Below, piece after piece: positions 48,503 to 58,200 of a stretch of 64,000 bases of DNA; positions within the stretch are counted from its first letter, which is position 1; the number at the start of each line of letters is the position of its first letter. The stretch comes from Actinokineospora bangkokensis (GTDB lineage: Bacteria > Actinomycetota > Actinomycetes > Mycobacteriales > Pseudonocardiaceae). A program made the translations under genes and the position numbers. The stretch is from contig NZ_MKQR01000011.1 of the NCBI RefSeq assembly GCF_001940455.1, positions 233,262 to 297,261 on the forward strand. Reading direction: 5' to 3'. The notes under the pieces were generated by a model. That model ran no database searches and was not told the DNA's origin. It worked only from the letters and a program-made list of their open reading frames with translations.

Positions 48503-49021
48503 CTAGCGGACCCAGCCGGTGAGGCGCTGGCGGGAGCGCTTGGCGGCGCGCGGCTCAGGGCGCGGTTCGGGGCGTTGCAGGGCGGTGACCGCGGCCCGCA
48601 CCAACCAGGCGTTGACCGAGCGGCCCTCCTTGGCCGCCGCCTCCTCGACGGCGGCCTTGAGCTGCTCGGGCAGCCGCACGTTGATGCGCGCGGCGGGCCC
48701 GTCCTCGGGGATCGGCGCGACCTCGTCCGCCTCGACGGCGGGCCAGGGGTGCTCCTCCGCCGCGTCGAACGGCGCGGGCGCGGCCGGGGTGACGACGAAG
48801 CCGGGGTCGCGCCCGCGCAGGCGCAGCTCCACCGACCCCGGCGCCAGGTCCCGGGTGATCTCGTCCGCCGCGGCCGACAGCGCCTCCAGCAGGGTCATCC
48901 GGATCGCGGACTCGAGCGACCCGGTGAGGCGCTCGACCAGCTCGCGGGCCTCGTCGCCACCGGCCTCGGCGAGGGTGGCGAACTCGCGGCCGAGGGTGCT
49001 CACGTACGTCGTCAGGTCCAT
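48503..49021 (-). CDS. HicB-like ribbon-helix-helix regulator
   Basis: The 172-residue protein starts at ATG 49021. The N-terminal part is helical (REFATLAEAGGDEARELVERLTGSLESAIRMTLLEAL). The C-terminal part carries the RHH segment ARINVRLPEQLKAAVEEAAAKEGRSVNAWLVRAAVTALQR and a basic tail RAAKRSRQRL. This is the HicB/Arc-type fold, but no HicA toxin gene is adjacent, so it is a stand-alone repressor. Its promoter carries a phased TGGCAC array. No ribosome site precedes the ATG, suggesting a leaderless transcript. Confidence 0.85.
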   Translation of the reverse strand: MDLTTYVSTLGREFATLAEAGGDEARELVERLTGSLESAIRMTLLEALSAAADEITRDLAPGSVELRLRGRDPGFVVTPAAPAPFDAAEEHPWPAVEADEVAPIPEDGPAARINVRLPEQLKAAVEEAAAKEGRSVNAWLVRAAVTALQRPEPRPEPRAAKRSRQRLTGWVR

Positions 49022-49080
49022 GGCACCACTATGGCACACACGTGGCACCACAACAAGCCTTGGTGGCACACGTGGTGCCA
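49021..49080 (-). promoter_or_regulatory. Phased TGGCAC operator array over a leaderless promoter
   Basis: TGGCAC begins at 49021, 49032, 49043 and 49064, and its inverse GTGCCA fills 49075-49080. The spacings are 11, 11 and 21 bases, one or two helical turns each. The minus-strand promoter reads TTGTTG (49051-49056), 17 bases, CATAGT (49028-49033), then 6 bases to the ATG. The repressor sites cover both promoter elements, as expected for a ribbon-helix-helix repressor. Confidence 0.75.
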
Positions 49081-49142
49081 TTTCGCTGCCATCGCGGCTC
49101 ACCGCTGGGCGTGACCAGCCACGATGGGTGGCCCAGCAGTCC

Positions 49143-50036
49143 TCAAGCTTCGGCGAGGGCGGCCAGGACGGCACGGATGGCGGGGCTGGCGTCGGCACTG
49201 CGGCGCCAGGCGGCGTGCACCTCGCGCCGGGGCGGGCGGCTCAGCGGGCGCGCGCGCAGGCCGTCGTGCAGCGGCGGGCGGGCCAGGCGCGGGATGAGCG
49301 CGATGACCTGGCCGGAGTCCACCAGGGACAGCTGGGTGGCGAAGTCGTCGATCAGGTGGCGCACGTCCGGGGCCTGCGGCGCGTCGGCGAACAACCGGCG
49401 GAACCACTGGTGGCACACGGTGCCCGGCGGGCTGGTGACCCACGCGTGGCCCGCCAGGTCGGCGCCGGTGAGCGGGCGGTCGAGGTGGGCGAGGGGGTGG
49501 TCGTGGCGCACCACCACGTCGCCGGTGTCGGTGTGCACGTGGCGCCGGGTCGAGGTGGGCGCCACGGCGACCGGGAGGCCGTCGGCGTCGTGCACCAGGG
49601 CGAGGTCGGCGGTGCCCGCGTCGACGCTGTGCAGCGCCTGGTCGGGGTCCTGCTCGGTGATGTCCACGCGCAGGTCGGGGTGGCGCTCGGCCAGCCGCGC
49701 CACCGCCGGGGCGAGCAGCCCGCGGATGCCGGTGGAGAAGGCGACGACGCGCAGCACCCCGCGCGGCAGCCCGGTGGACGCCGACTGCGCGGCCTCCGCG
49801 CAGCGCTCCAGCGCCTGGAACACCTCGGGGGCCGCGTCGACGATGGCCCGGCCCGCGGGGGTGAGCACCACGCCGCGCCCGGCAGGGGCGAGCACGGGCA
49901 CGCCCACCTGCCGCTCCAACCGCTTGATCTGCTGGGAGACCGCCGAGGCGGTGAACCCCAGCTCATCGGCGGCGCGGGCCAGCGTGCCCAGCGCGGCCAC
50001 CGCTCGCAGCGCCCGCAGCGCGCCCACCTCGATCAC
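49143..50036 (-). CDS. LysR-family transcriptional regulator
   Basis: The 297-residue protein starts at GTG 50036. The N-terminal HTH is ALRALRAVAALGTLARAADELGFTASAVSQQIKRLERQVGVPVL, and the effector domain has the usual pair of Rossmann-like lobes with VLRVVAFSTGIRGLL and TADLALVHDADG. It is divergent from dapA (98 bases between starts), and by LysR convention it would regulate that gene. Confidence 0.92.
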   Translation of the reverse strand: MIEVGALRALRAVAALGTLARAADELGFTASAVSQQIKRLERQVGVPVLAPAGRGVVLTPAGRAIVDAAPEVFQALERCAEAAQSASTGLPRGVLRVVAFSTGIRGLLAPAVARLAERHPDLRVDITEQDPDQALHSVDAGTADLALVHDADGLPVAVAPTSTRRHVHTDTGDVVVRHDHPLAHLDRPLTGADLAGHAWVTSPPGTVCHQWFRRLFADAPQAPDVRHLIDDFATQLSLVDSGQVIALIPRLARPPLHDGLRARPLSRPPRREVHAAWRRSADASPAIRAVLAALAEA

Positions 50037-50134
50037 CAGGGCAGGGTAACCGCCCGACCGTGAAGCAGCGCTGTCCGGTATCGCGAAGAAAGCATCGCTG
50101 GACCGGGGCAGTCGCGGCCTCGAAGATCGGGTGC

Positions 50135-51028
50135 ATGACCGCTGCGCAGCTCTTCGGCACCAACCTCGTGGCCATGGTGACGCCCATGCTCCCCGACGGC
50201 GCGCTGGACGAGGCCGGGATCGACGCCCTGGTCGAGCACCTGCTGGCCACCGGCTGCGACGGCGTCGTCGTCGCGGGCACGACCGGCGAGGCGCCCACGC
50301 TGACCGACGAGGAGACGACCCGCCTTCTGCGCGCGGTCGTGACCGGGGTGGCCGGGCGGGCGCGGGTCACCGCGGGCGTCGGCAGCTACGACACGGCGAC
50401 GAGCGTCCGGCGGGCCCGGGCGGCCGAGGCGGCGGGCGCGGACGCGGTGCTGCTGGTGTGCCCGTACTACTCCCGGCCGACCCAGGCGGGTGTCGTCGCG
50501 CACTGCCTGGCGGTCGCGGACGCCACGGCGCTGCCGGTGATGCTCTACGACGTGCCCGCCAGGACCGGCCTGGCCATGGCGCGGGCGACGCTGGTCGAGC
50601 TGGCCGGGCACCCGCGCGTGCTGGCCGTCAAGGACGCCAAGGGCGACCTGTTCGAGGCGACGTCGGTGATGGCGGAGACGGGCCTGGCGTACTACTGCGG
50701 CATCGACGAGCTGAACCTGCCGTACCTGGCCTGCGGCGCCACCGGGGTCGTCAGCGTGGTCGGCAACGTGTCCGCCGAGCGGACGGCCGCGCTGATCGCC
50801 GCGGTGCGCGCGCACGACCTCACCGCCGCCCGCTCGCTGCACAACGACCTGATCCCGCTCGTGGCGGCGCTGATGCGCACCTCGTCCGGGGCGATCATGG
50901 CGAAGGCAGCGCTGGCCGAACTCGGCGTGATCGACCACCCCGCCGTGCGGCTGCCCCTGCTGGAGTCGCCGCCGGAGCACTTGGAGCGGCTGCGCGGCGC
51001 GCTGGCCACCCCCGCCGTCCCCGCCTAG
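50135..51028 (+). CDS. dapA: Dihydrodipicolinate synthase family protein (DapA type)
   Basis: The 297-residue protein starts at ATG 50135; a longer frame from 50060 lacks support. The motifs are VVVAGTTGEAPTLTDEE (pyruvate-binding T-T-G-E), VCPYYSRPTQ (catalytic Tyr), MLYDVPARTG and the Schiff-base lysine in RVLAVKDAKGD. The usual role is condensation of pyruvate and aspartate semialdehyde in lysine/diaminopimelate synthesis. A LysR-controlled copy outside a lysine operon could instead be a related pyruvate aldolase. Confidence 0.88.
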   Translation: MTAAQLFGTNLVAMVTPMLPDGALDEAGIDALVEHLLATGCDGVVVAGTTGEAPTLTDEETTRLLRAVVTGVAGRARVTAGVGSYDTATSVRRARAAEAAGADAVLLVCPYYSRPTQAGVVAHCLAVADATALPVMLYDVPARTGLAMARATLVELAGHPRVLAVKDAKGDLFEATSVMAETGLAYYCGIDELNLPYLACGATGVVSVVGNVSAERTAALIAAVRAHDLTAARSLHNDLIPLVAALMRTSSGAIMAKAALAELGVIDHPAVRLPLLESPPEHLERLRGALATPAVPA

Positions 51029-51058
51029 GGACTGCCTTGAAAGCCATGGTTGGGGGGG

Positions 51059-52525
51059 TCAGGCGAAGTAGCCCAGCACGTCGGTGACCAGGTGTGTGGT
51101 TCCGCCGCTGGCGTTGGTGATCAAGCCCGAGTTGAGGACGAACGGTGGGTGGGACCCGTGGGAGTGTGGGGGCAGGACGGTGTTGGCGATGGTCTCGCCA
51201 GGGCTGAAGTTCAGGTGGGCGCCGTTGTACCACTGCCCGGAGCCGCCGACGTCAGAACGGTGGCGGAGCCATCCGTCGCTGGTCGGTCCGGTCACGGTGT
51301 AGGTGACCAGGGGGATCGAGTGCCGGCTGAGGGGATCCTCGAGCATCTCGTCGGTGAAGGTATATGCCTGGATCTCGCCGCCTGGCGGGATGGCTTTGTC
51401 GGTGCGGGTGTCGAGGGTCCGGACCGGGGTGATGGGGACGTAGCCTTTGCTGCTGCTCGGTTCGAGCAGACTGACGACGTCGACAAGGACGTGGGTGGTG
51501 GCTGAGGCGTGCAGGCGCATGGTGCCGTCGGGGGCGAGGCGGACGATGGCGAGGTTGCTGCGGGTGGTGTTGACGCCGAAGTTGAGGTTCGACGTGGCGG
51601 GGCGGGGGGCGTCGCCCGCGTGGGCGACGAGGTAGCCGCTGCCGGAGCCGGCGGTGACGGTCAGGTTGACCACGGCTTGGACGTCGCCCCTGTCGGCCAG
51701 TTTCACCGAACGGCTGGTGCCCGCTGCGATGGGCCCGCCGGTGTTGCGGGTGTCAAGGACGCGATTGAGGCCACCATGGTTCGGGGCGGTGCCGGGTGCG
51801 TGGGTGAAGACCCCGAGGACGTCGACGACCAGGGCGGTGGTGCCGGGGCTGCCGTTGAAGACCTCGATCTGGCCACCGCTGACCGCGACCACGGTGAAGT
51901 TGGGCGCGGTCTGCCCCCGCACGAAGTTCACGTTGGAGGTGGGCGGGCGAACGGTGCCCGGGACGTAAGCGGTCAGGAACCCGCCCGCCGCGGTGTCGGT
52001 CGCGGTGAGGTTGACCGCGACGGCCGCCACGTCGGCGGGGATCCCGTTGATGCCCGCCACCCGAACGCGCGTTGTGCTCGACGGCGCCATCGGCGCCCCG
52101 GACCGCGTGTCGAACACGCGCGTCGGCCCGACGGGGACGAACCCCAGACCCGCGGTGACGAAGGGGGTCGTGACCACCTCGCCGGTGGCGTCCACGACCA
52201 CCGTGATGCGGTAGCTGCCCAGCGCCGGATACGTGTGCGCGGCGGTCAACACGTTGCTTGGGTTCTCCGGATCCCCTTGCACCACAACAGGCCCCGAACC
52301 GTCGCCGTAGTCGACACGCACCCGCTGCAACACCCCGGTGCTGTCGCTGAGCGCTGCGGACAGGCTCACATCCAGGGCATAGCGCGGGGTGGCGGTCACG
52401 ACCACTTGCCCCGCCGCCGTGGCACGCGCCCCACTTCCCGCAGCGGGCACGGCACCTGCTGGGAGGGCCAACCCCAGACCACCCAGAAGGGCGACCAGCA
52501 GCACGACTGCGCTACGCCGAACCAT
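51059..52525 (-). CDS. Secreted protein with a PKD-like domain and three repeated surface modules
   Basis: The 488-residue protein has a signal peptide (residues 1-25, LLVALLGGLGLALPAGA). A PKD-like segment (RVRVDYGDGSGPVVVQGDP...AAHTYPALGSYRITVVV) comes first. Then come three related units of about 110 residues beginning VFDTRSG, VLDTRNTG and TLDTRTDK. Each contains a TSNVNF/TSNLNF/GAHLNF stretch and ends in a hydrophobic VVDVLGVF/LVDVVSLL/VTDVLGYF strand. Such modules occur on actinomycete exoproteins. The function may be binding of a polymer; no enzyme motif is seen. Confidence 0.78.
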   Translation of the reverse strand: MVRRSAVVLLVALLGGLGLALPAGAVPAAGSGARATAAGQVVVTATPRYALDVSLSAALSDSTGVLQRVRVDYGDGSGPVVVQGDPENPSNVLTAAHTYPALGSYRITVVVDATGEVVTTPFVTAGLGFVPVGPTRVFDTRSGAPMAPSSTTRVRVAGINGIPADVAAVAVNLTATDTAAGGFLTAYVPGTVRPPTSNVNFVRGQTAPNFTVVAVSGGQIEVFNGSPGTTALVVDVLGVFTHAPGTAPNHGGLNRVLDTRNTGGPIAAGTSRSVKLADRGDVQAVVNLTVTAGSGSGYLVAHAGDAPRPATSNLNFGVNTTRSNLAIVRLAPDGTMRLHASATTHVLVDVVSLLEPSSSKGYVPITPVRTLDTRTDKAIPPGGEIQAYTFTDEMLEDPLSRHSIPLVTYTVTGPTSDGWLRHRSDVGGSGQWYNGAHLNFSPGETIANTVLPPHSHGSHPPFVLNSGLITNASGGTTHLVTDVLGYFA

Positions 52526-52622
52526 CGCGATACCCCCACCGTTCGAGTCGCGTCAGCGGAACCAGAAGATCAGGGTACCGCCGTGAAGACTTTTGTCGAG
52601 GCTTGTTCGCAAACGGGTGGCC

Positions 52623-53360
52623 TCACGCGAGCAGGCGGTACACCGAGATGTGCGACCCGGACTCGGCGGTGAACGCGCCGCCGGTCCAGTCGGCGTGCCT
52701 GCTCTCCAGGGCCATCCCGGCGAGCTGGGCCATGAGGTCGAGCTCGGCGGGCCAGGCGTAGCGGTGCGGGCTGCGCCCCACGCGCGCCTGCCTGCCCTCG
52801 CCGAAGGTGAAGTGGTGCGAGACCAAGCGCTGGTGGAGCACGTCGTAGGTGTCGACGCCGAGGTAGCCGTCGGCGTTGTGGAACACCACCGCGTCCTGCC
52901 CCGGCGGCAGCGACCGCAGGTCCGGCACGCCCAGCTCCACCACGAACCGCCCGCCCGGCAGCAGGTGGCGGGCGGCGTTGCGGAAGCAGCGCACCTGCTC
53001 GTCCTGCTCCAGCAGGTTCGAGATGGTGTTGAACACCAGGTACACCAGCGCGTACTGCCCCGGCGCGCGGGCGGTGGCCATGTCCCCCAGCACGACCGGC
53101 ACCGCCGATTCGTCCACTTTGGTCCGCAGTTGGTCGACCATCGGCCGGGACAGCTCGATCCCGGTGACGTCGACCCCGCGCGCGGCCAGCGGCACCGCGA
53201 CCCGGCCGGTGCCGATGGCGAACTCCAGCACCCGCCCACCCCCGGCGAGCTCGGCCAGCCTGTCCACAGTGGCGTGGAGCAGCTCGGGCGCGAACATCCC
53301 CTCCCCGGGGGTGTCGTAGCGCCGCGCGGTCTCGACGTCCCAGACGTCTTCCTGTCGCAT
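52623..53360 (-). CDS. SAM-dependent methyltransferase (class I)
   Basis: The 245-residue protein starts at ATG 53360. Motif I is GGRVLEFAIGTGRVAVPLAARG, followed by VTGIELS (motif Post-I), VVLGDMATARAPGQYALVYLVFNTISNLLEQDEQVRCFRNAARHLLPGGRFVVELGVPD. The C-terminal half is of the small-molecule methyltransferase type. The substrate is unknown. It is divergent from the carboxylic acid reductase gene. Confidence 0.9.
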   Translation of the reverse strand: MRQEDVWDVETARRYDTPGEGMFAPELLHATVDRLAELAGGGRVLEFAIGTGRVAVPLAARGVDVTGIELSRPMVDQLRTKVDESAVPVVLGDMATARAPGQYALVYLVFNTISNLLEQDEQVRCFRNAARHLLPGGRFVVELGVPDLRSLPPGQDAVVFHNADGYLGVDTYDVLHQRLVSHHFTFGEGRQARVGRSPHRYAWPAELDLMAQLAGMALESRHADWTGGAFTAESGSHISVYRLLA

Positions 53361-53576
53361 GCGTCTCACCCTCGTCACCCGCAGTGCTCGTCGTCCACCG
53401 GTTTTCCGGGCGCACGCTGCTGATCTGCGGTTTCGCCGGATTGTCCGGAACGCGGCAATCACGCAGCGTGTCAGCAGGGTCACAGCGGTTGGGCGCGTGA
53501 TCACCCCATCACCGGGCGTACTTTTTAGTTAGCACAGACAACCATCTGGGGCTGACCACCGAGGAAGGGGTGCGCG

Positions 53577-56500
53577 ATGACGACGGTTCCGCAGACGGGT
53601 GCACAGGATCACCGGGCGGGTGACCCGGCGCCGCGACTGCTGGAGACCGCACGGGCGGCGGTGGAGCGCTTCGCCGACCGGACCGCGATCGCCGAGCGGG
53701 AGCGGGAGGCGGTGACCGACCCGGCCACCGGGGAGACCACCGAGCGGCTGCTGGACACCCACCGCACGCGCACCTACCGCGAGCTGTGGGCCGACGCCGA
53801 GGACATCGCCGCCGAGTGGGCCGACCACGGGGCGCTGCGCGCGGGCGGGTTCCTCGCCACGGTCGGGTTCATCAGCGGCGACTACGCGGCCCTGGCGCTG
53901 GCGGGCGCGCGGGTCGGCGCGGTGGAGGTGCCCCTGCAGGCCAGCGCCACCGCAGCGAACCTCGCGCCCATCGTGGCCGAGGTCGAGGCCGTGGTGCTCG
54001 CCAGCAGCACCGAGCGGCTGCCCGTGGCGGTCGAGGTGGTGCTGGCCACCGGCTGCGTGCGGCGCGTCGTGGTGTTCGACCACAACCCCGCCGTCGACGC
54101 CCAGCGGGCCGTGGTGGACGACGCCCGCGCGCGCCTGGCCGCGGCGGGCGTGGAGCTGACCACCCTCGACGAGGTGCGCGAGCGCGGCGCGGGGCTGCCG
54201 CGCGCCGCCGAGCCGGACGTGGCCCCGGACGCGCTGGCGATGCTGGTGTACACCTCCGGCAGCACCGGGACGCCCAAGGGCGCGATCTACACCGACAGCA
54301 TGGTCGCGGGCCTGTGGACCTGGCGCTGGACCCAGGACGAGGACGACGACCTGGTCAGCTTCAACTACATGCCGATGAGCCACCTCGCGGGCCGGGTCAC
54401 GCTGCTGAGCACCTTCGCCCGCGGCGGCACCGCCCAGTTCGCCGCGCGCAGCGACCACTCCACGCTGTTCGAGGACATGGCGCTGGCCGCCCCCACCGAG
54501 CTGATCCTGGTCCCGCGCATCTGCGACATGCTGCACCAGCGGTTCCGCTCCGAGGTGGACCGGCGCGGGGTCGACCCGGCGGTGGTGCGCCGCGAGCTGC
54601 GCGAGCAGTGGGTCGGCGGGCGCGTGCGGCGGGTCACCGTGGGCACCGCGCCGCTGTCGGCGGAGATGGCCGCGTTCGTGGAGAACAGCCTGGGCGTGGA
54701 GCTGCACGACGGGTACGGCTCCACCGAGGCGGGCGCGCTGACCATCGACCACAAGGTGTCGCGGCCGCCGGTGATCGACTACAAGCTCGTCGACGTCCCC
54801 GAGCTGGGCTACTTCACCACCGACAGCCCGCACCCCCGCGGCGAGCTGCTGGTGCGGACGCGGACGATCATCCCCGGCTACTACAAGCGGCCCGAGCTCA
54901 ACGCCGAGTTCTTCGACGAGGACGGCTTCTACCGCACCGGCGACATCATGGCCGAGACCGCGCCGGACACCCTGGTCTACGTCGACCGCCGCAAGAACGT
55001 GCTCAAGCTGTCGCAGGGCGAGTTCGTGGCGGTGTCGCGGTTGGAGGCGGTGTTCGCGAGCAGCCCTATGGTGCGCCAGGTCTACGTGCACGGCAGCAGC
55101 GAGCGCTCGTACCTGCTCGCCGTCGTCGTCCCCACCCCGGAGGCGCTGGCCTCGACCCCCGCAGACCAGCTCCGGCCGCGGCTGCTGGAGTCGTTGCAGC
55201 GGGTGGCGGCCGAGGCGGAGCTGAACCCGTACGAGGTGCCGCGCGACCTCATCGTGGAGACCGAGCCGTTCAGCACCGAGAACGGCCTGCTCTCCGACGT
55301 GCGCAAGCTGCTGCGGCCCCGGCTCAAGGAGCACTACGGCGCGCGGCTGGAGGAGCTGTACGAGACCCTGGCGCGCAACGAGGTCGACGACCTGCGGGCG
55401 CTGCGCGAGGGCGCCGCCGACGCGCCGGTGCTGGAGACGGTCGGCAAGGCCGCGCAGGCGCTGCTGGGCCGGGCGAGCACCGACATCTCCCCCGACGCCC
55501 GCTTCACCGACCTGGGCGGCGACTCGCTCTCGGCGCTGACCTTCTCGAACCTGCTGCGCGAGCTGTTCGGGGTCGAGGTGCCCGTCGGCGTGGTGGTCAG
55601 CCCGGCCAACACCCTGCGCAAGATCGCCGCGCACGTGGAGGCCGAGCGCTCGCACGGCGGCACGCGGCCCACCGCCGCCACCGTGCACGGCGCGGGCGCC
55701 GAGCAGGTCCGCGCCGCGGACCTGACGCTGGAGAAGTTCCTCGACGCCGACACCCTCGCCGCGGCCGCGTCCCTACCGCGCGCGACCGCGACCCCGCGCA
55801 CCGTCCTGCTGACGGGGGCCAACGGCTACCTGGGCCGGTTCCTGTGCCTGGAGTGGCTGCGCAGGCTCGACGCCAGTGGCGGCACGCTGGTCTGCGTGGT
55901 GCGCGGCGCCGACGACGCCGCCGCCCGCGCCCGCCTGGACGAGGCGTTCGACACCGGCGACCCCGACCTGCTGGCCACCTACCACCGGCTCGCCGACGAG
56001 CACCTGGAGGTGCTGGCGGGCGACATCGGCGACGCCGACCTCGGACTGTCCGAACAGGACTGGAAGCGGCTGGCCGAGACCGTCGACCTGGTGGTGCACC
56101 CGGCCGCGCTGGTCAACCACGTGCTGCCCTACGACCAGCTGTTCGGCCCGAACGTCGTCGGCACCGCCGAGCTGATCCGCCTCGCGCTGACCCACCGGGT
56201 CAAGCCGATCACCTACCTGTCCACGGTCGGCGTGCTGGACGACCCGGCCATCACCGAGGTCGACGACATCCGCACCACCAGCCCGGTGCGCCGGGTGGAC
56301 GGCGGGTACGCCAACGGGTACTCGACCAGCAAGTGGGCGGGCGAGGTGCTGCTGCGCGAGGCGCACGAGGCCTTCGGCCTGCCCGTGCGGACCTTCCGGT
56401 CGGACATGATCCTCGCCCACACCCGCTACACCGGGCAGCTCAACGTGCCGGACATGTTCACCCGCCTGCTGTTCAGCGTCCTGGTCACCGGCCTGGCCCC

Positions 56501-56951
56501 GGCGTCGTTCTACGCGGGCGGCGGGCCCGCGCACTACGACGGCCTGCCGGTGGACTTCACCGCCGAGGTGATCACCGACCTGGCCTGGGGCGCGGTGGCC
56601 GGGCACGAGACCTACAACGTGCTCAACCCGCACGCCGACGGGCTGTCGCTGGACACGTTCGTCGACTGGCTCGTCGAGGCGGGGCACACCCTGCACCGCG
56701 TCGAGGACTACCAGGAGTGGGTGTCGCGCCTGGAGACCGCGCTGCGCGCGCTGCCCGAGCACCGGCGCCAGCACTCGCTGCTGCCGCTGCTGCACGCCTT
56801 CGCCGCGCCGTCGCCCGCGGTGGACGGCTCGGTGGTGCCCGCGCCGCACTTCCACGAGGCGGTGCGCGCCCGCGGCGGGGAGATCCCGCACCTGTCGGCG
56901 GAGCTGATCACCAAGTACGCCGACGACCTGAAGTCGCTGGGCCTGCTGTGA
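53577..56951 (+). CDS. car: Carboxylic acid reductase (adenylation-thiolation-reductase)
   Basis: The 1124-residue protein starts at ATG 53577 behind GAGGAAGGGG. The adenylation domain (to ~610) has [29 protein letters not shown] and [11 protein letters not shown]. The thiolation domain carries [12 protein letters not shown] with Ser650 as the phosphopantetheine site. The reductase domain (~735-1124) starts at TGANGYLG (746-753) and includes [12 protein letters not shown] and [16 protein letters not shown] (Y-x3-K). The enzyme reduces aromatic or aliphatic acids to aldehydes with ATP and NADPH. Typical enzymes are ~1170 residues. It needs a phosphopantetheinyl transferase, none of which is seen nearby. 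Confidence 0.95.
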   Translation: MTTVPQTGAQDHRAGDPAPRLLETARAAVERFADRTAIAEREREAVTDPATGETTERLLDTHRTRTYRELWADAEDIAAEWADHGALRAGGFLATVGFISGDYAALALAGARVGAVEVPLQASATAANLAPIVAEVEAVVLASSTERLPVAVEVVLATGCVRRVVVFDHNPAVDAQRAVVDDARARLAAAGVELTTLDEVRERGAGLPRAAEPDVAPDALAMLVYTSGSTGTPKGAIYTDSMVAGLWTWRWTQDEDDDLVSFNYMPMSHLAGRVTLLSTFARGGTAQFAARSDHSTLFEDMALAAPTELILVPRICDMLHQRFRSEVDRRGVDPAVVRRELREQWVGGRVRRVTVGTAPLSAEMAAFVENSLGVELHDGYGSTEAGALTIDHKVSRPPVIDYKLVDVPELGYFTTDSPHPRGELLVRTRTIIPGYYKRPELNAEFFDEDGFYRTGDIMAETAPDTLVYVDRRKNVLKLSQGEFVAVSRLEAVFASSPMVRQVYVHGSSERSYLLAVVVPTPEALASTPADQLRPRLLESLQRVAAEAELNPYEVPRDLIVETEPFSTENGLLSDVRKLLRPRLKEHYGARLEELYETLARNEVDDLRALREGAADAPVLETVGKAAQALLGRASTDISPDARFTDLGGDSLSALTFSNLLRELFGVEVPVGVVVSPANTLRKIAAHVEAERSHGGTRPTAATVHGAGAEQVRAADLTLEKFLDADTLAAAASLPRATATPRTVLLTGANGYLGRFLCLEWLRRLDASGGTLVCVVRGADDAAARARLDEAFDTGDPDLLATYHRLADEHLEVLAGDIGDADLGLSEQDWKRLAETVDLVVHPAALVNHVLPYDQLFGPNVVGTAELIRLALTHRVKPITYLSTVGVLDDPAITEVDDIRTTSPVRRVDGGYANGYSTSKWAGEVLLREAHEAFGLPVRTFRSDMILAHTRYTGQLNVPDMFTRLLFSVLVTGLAPASFYAGGGPAHYDGLPVDFTAEVITDLAWGAVAGHETYNVLNPHADGLSLDTFVDWLVEAGHTLHRVEDYQEWVSRLETALRALPEHRRQHSLLPLLHAFAAPSPAVDGSVVPAPHFHEAVRARGGEIPHLSAELITKYADDLKSLGLL

Positions 56952-56956
56952 GCCGA

Positions 56957-56989
56957 CCGGGTGGCCGCGCGCGGGGCGCGGCCACCCGG
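56957..56989 (+). terminator. Bidirectional hairpin terminator after the reductase gene
   Basis: A 14-bp perfect stem (56957-56970 with 56976-56989) closes the loop GCGGG. It starts six bases after the car stop and ends three bases before the convergent MFS gene. Confidence 0.85.
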
Positions 56990-56991
56990 CC

Positions 56992-58200
56992 TCACGGCGT
57001 GCGCGCCCGGGAGGCCGCCAGCACCGGCAGCAGGGCCAGGGCGAGCGCGCCGCCGACGAGCCCCAGGGTGGCGTAGCCCGCGGCCGACATCACCAGGCCG
57101 GAGGCGACGCCCCCGGTCGCGCCGGAGACGGCGATGGCCACGTCGACCGCGCCCTGGGTCCTGGCCCGGGTCGCCAGCGGGACGGCGTCGGTGATCATGG
57201 CGGTGCCCGCCACCAGCCCGAAGTTCCACCCCAGCCCCAGCAGCGCCAGGGCGGTGGCCAGCACGACGACGGAGTCCGCGGGTGCCGCGGCCGCCACCAC
57301 CCCGGCCAGCAGCAGCGTCACCCCGGAGGCGGTGGCGAGCGCGGTGCGCCCGACCCGGTCGACCAGGATCCCGGTCAGCGGCGAGGGCAGGTACATGGCG
57401 GCGATGTGCACGGCGATGACCACCCCCGCCGCCGCGGTCCCGTGGCCGTGGTCGTGGATGTGCACCGGGGTCATCGTCATGATCGCGACCATCACCAGCT
57501 GGGTGACGACCATCGTGACCGCGCCCGCGAGCACCCCCGGCCCCGTCTGGGCCGCGGGCTCGGGTTCGGGGTTCGCCATGGCGGCGGCGCGGTGCTCGCT
57601 CAGCGCCAGCAGCAGCGGGTCGGGCCGCAGGAACACCGCGAGGACGACCGCAGCCAGCACGTAGGCGGTGCCCGCCAGCAGGAAGGGCCCGGCGAGGTCG
57701 GGCAACCCCAGCCCGCGGGCGACCCGACCGGTGGGCGCGGCCAGGTTGGGACCCACGACGCCGCCGAGCGTGGTGGCCACCAGCACCGTCGAGACCGCCC
57801 GCGCCCGCTCACCCGGTGTGGCGAGGTCGGCCCCGGCGTAGCGGGCTTGCAGGTTGGTGGCGGTGCCCGCGCCGTAGACGAACAGCGAGGCGAACAGCAG
57901 CACCGGGTTGTCCACGGCGGCGGCCGTGATGACCCCGGCGCTGCCCGCGGCGCCCGCCAGGTAGCCCGCCGTCAGCCCCGCCCGCCTGCCCCGGGCCTGC
58001 GACAGGCGCCCCACCAGCACGGCGGTGAGCGCCGACCCGCCGGTGAACAGCGCGGAGGGCACGCCGGAGAGGCTGGTGGAACCCAGCAGGTCCTGGGCGA
58101 GCAGCGCGCCGACGGTGATGCCCGCGGCCAGCCCCGCGCCGCTGAGCACCTGGGAGAAGAACAGGACGGTGACGATCCGTCGTTGCGCGGGGTGGGTCAC
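56992..58200 (-). CDS. Major facilitator superfamily transporter
   Basis: The 402-residue protein starts with GTG 58200 overlapping the LysR stop. About twelve hydrophobic segments are visible, with loops such as GRLSQARGRRAGLTAG between helices 2 and 3, and a His-rich loop VHIHDHGHG in the middle. The proton-driven drug or metabolite exporter type is likely. It is co-transcribed with the LysR gene, next to the beta-ketoadipate genes, so it may move an aromatic compound. Confidence 0.9.
   Translation of the reverse strand: MTHPAQRRIVTVLFFSQVLSGAGLAAGITVGALLAQDLLGSTSLSGVPSALFTGGSALTAVLVGRLSQARGRRAGLTAGYLAGAAGSAGVITAAAVDNPVLLFASLFVYGAGTATNLQARYAGADLATPGERARAVSTVLVATTLGGVVGPNLAAPTGRVARGLGLPDLAGPFLLAGTAYVLAAVVLAVFLRPDPLLLALSEHRAAAMANPEPEPAAQTGPGVLAGAVTMVVTQLVMVAIMTMTPVHIHDHGHGTAAAGVVIAVHIAAMYLPSPLTGILVDRVGRTALATASGVTLLLAGVVAAAAPADSVVVLATALALLGLGWNFGLVAGTAMITDAVPLATRARTQGAVDVAIAVSGATGGVASGLVMSAAGYATLGLVGGALALALLPVLAASRARTP

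Noticed and set aside
48503..49021. HicAB toxin-antitoxin pair
   Set aside because: No HicA-like short gene is found on either side, and the reading frames nearby are shadows; only a HicB-like regulator is supported.
44318..49021. Natural-product cluster (P450 plus DrrAB exporter)
   Set aside because: No biosynthetic core enzyme (PKS, NRPS, terpene or RiPP) is present; the set looks like an export/resistance block rather than a biosynthetic cluster.
50037..50134. CAGCGCTG palindrome and a CCGGT/ACCGG pair in the LysR-dapA interval
   Set aside because: They are short and not arranged as a LysR T-N11-A box I could trust; not listed as regulatory sites.
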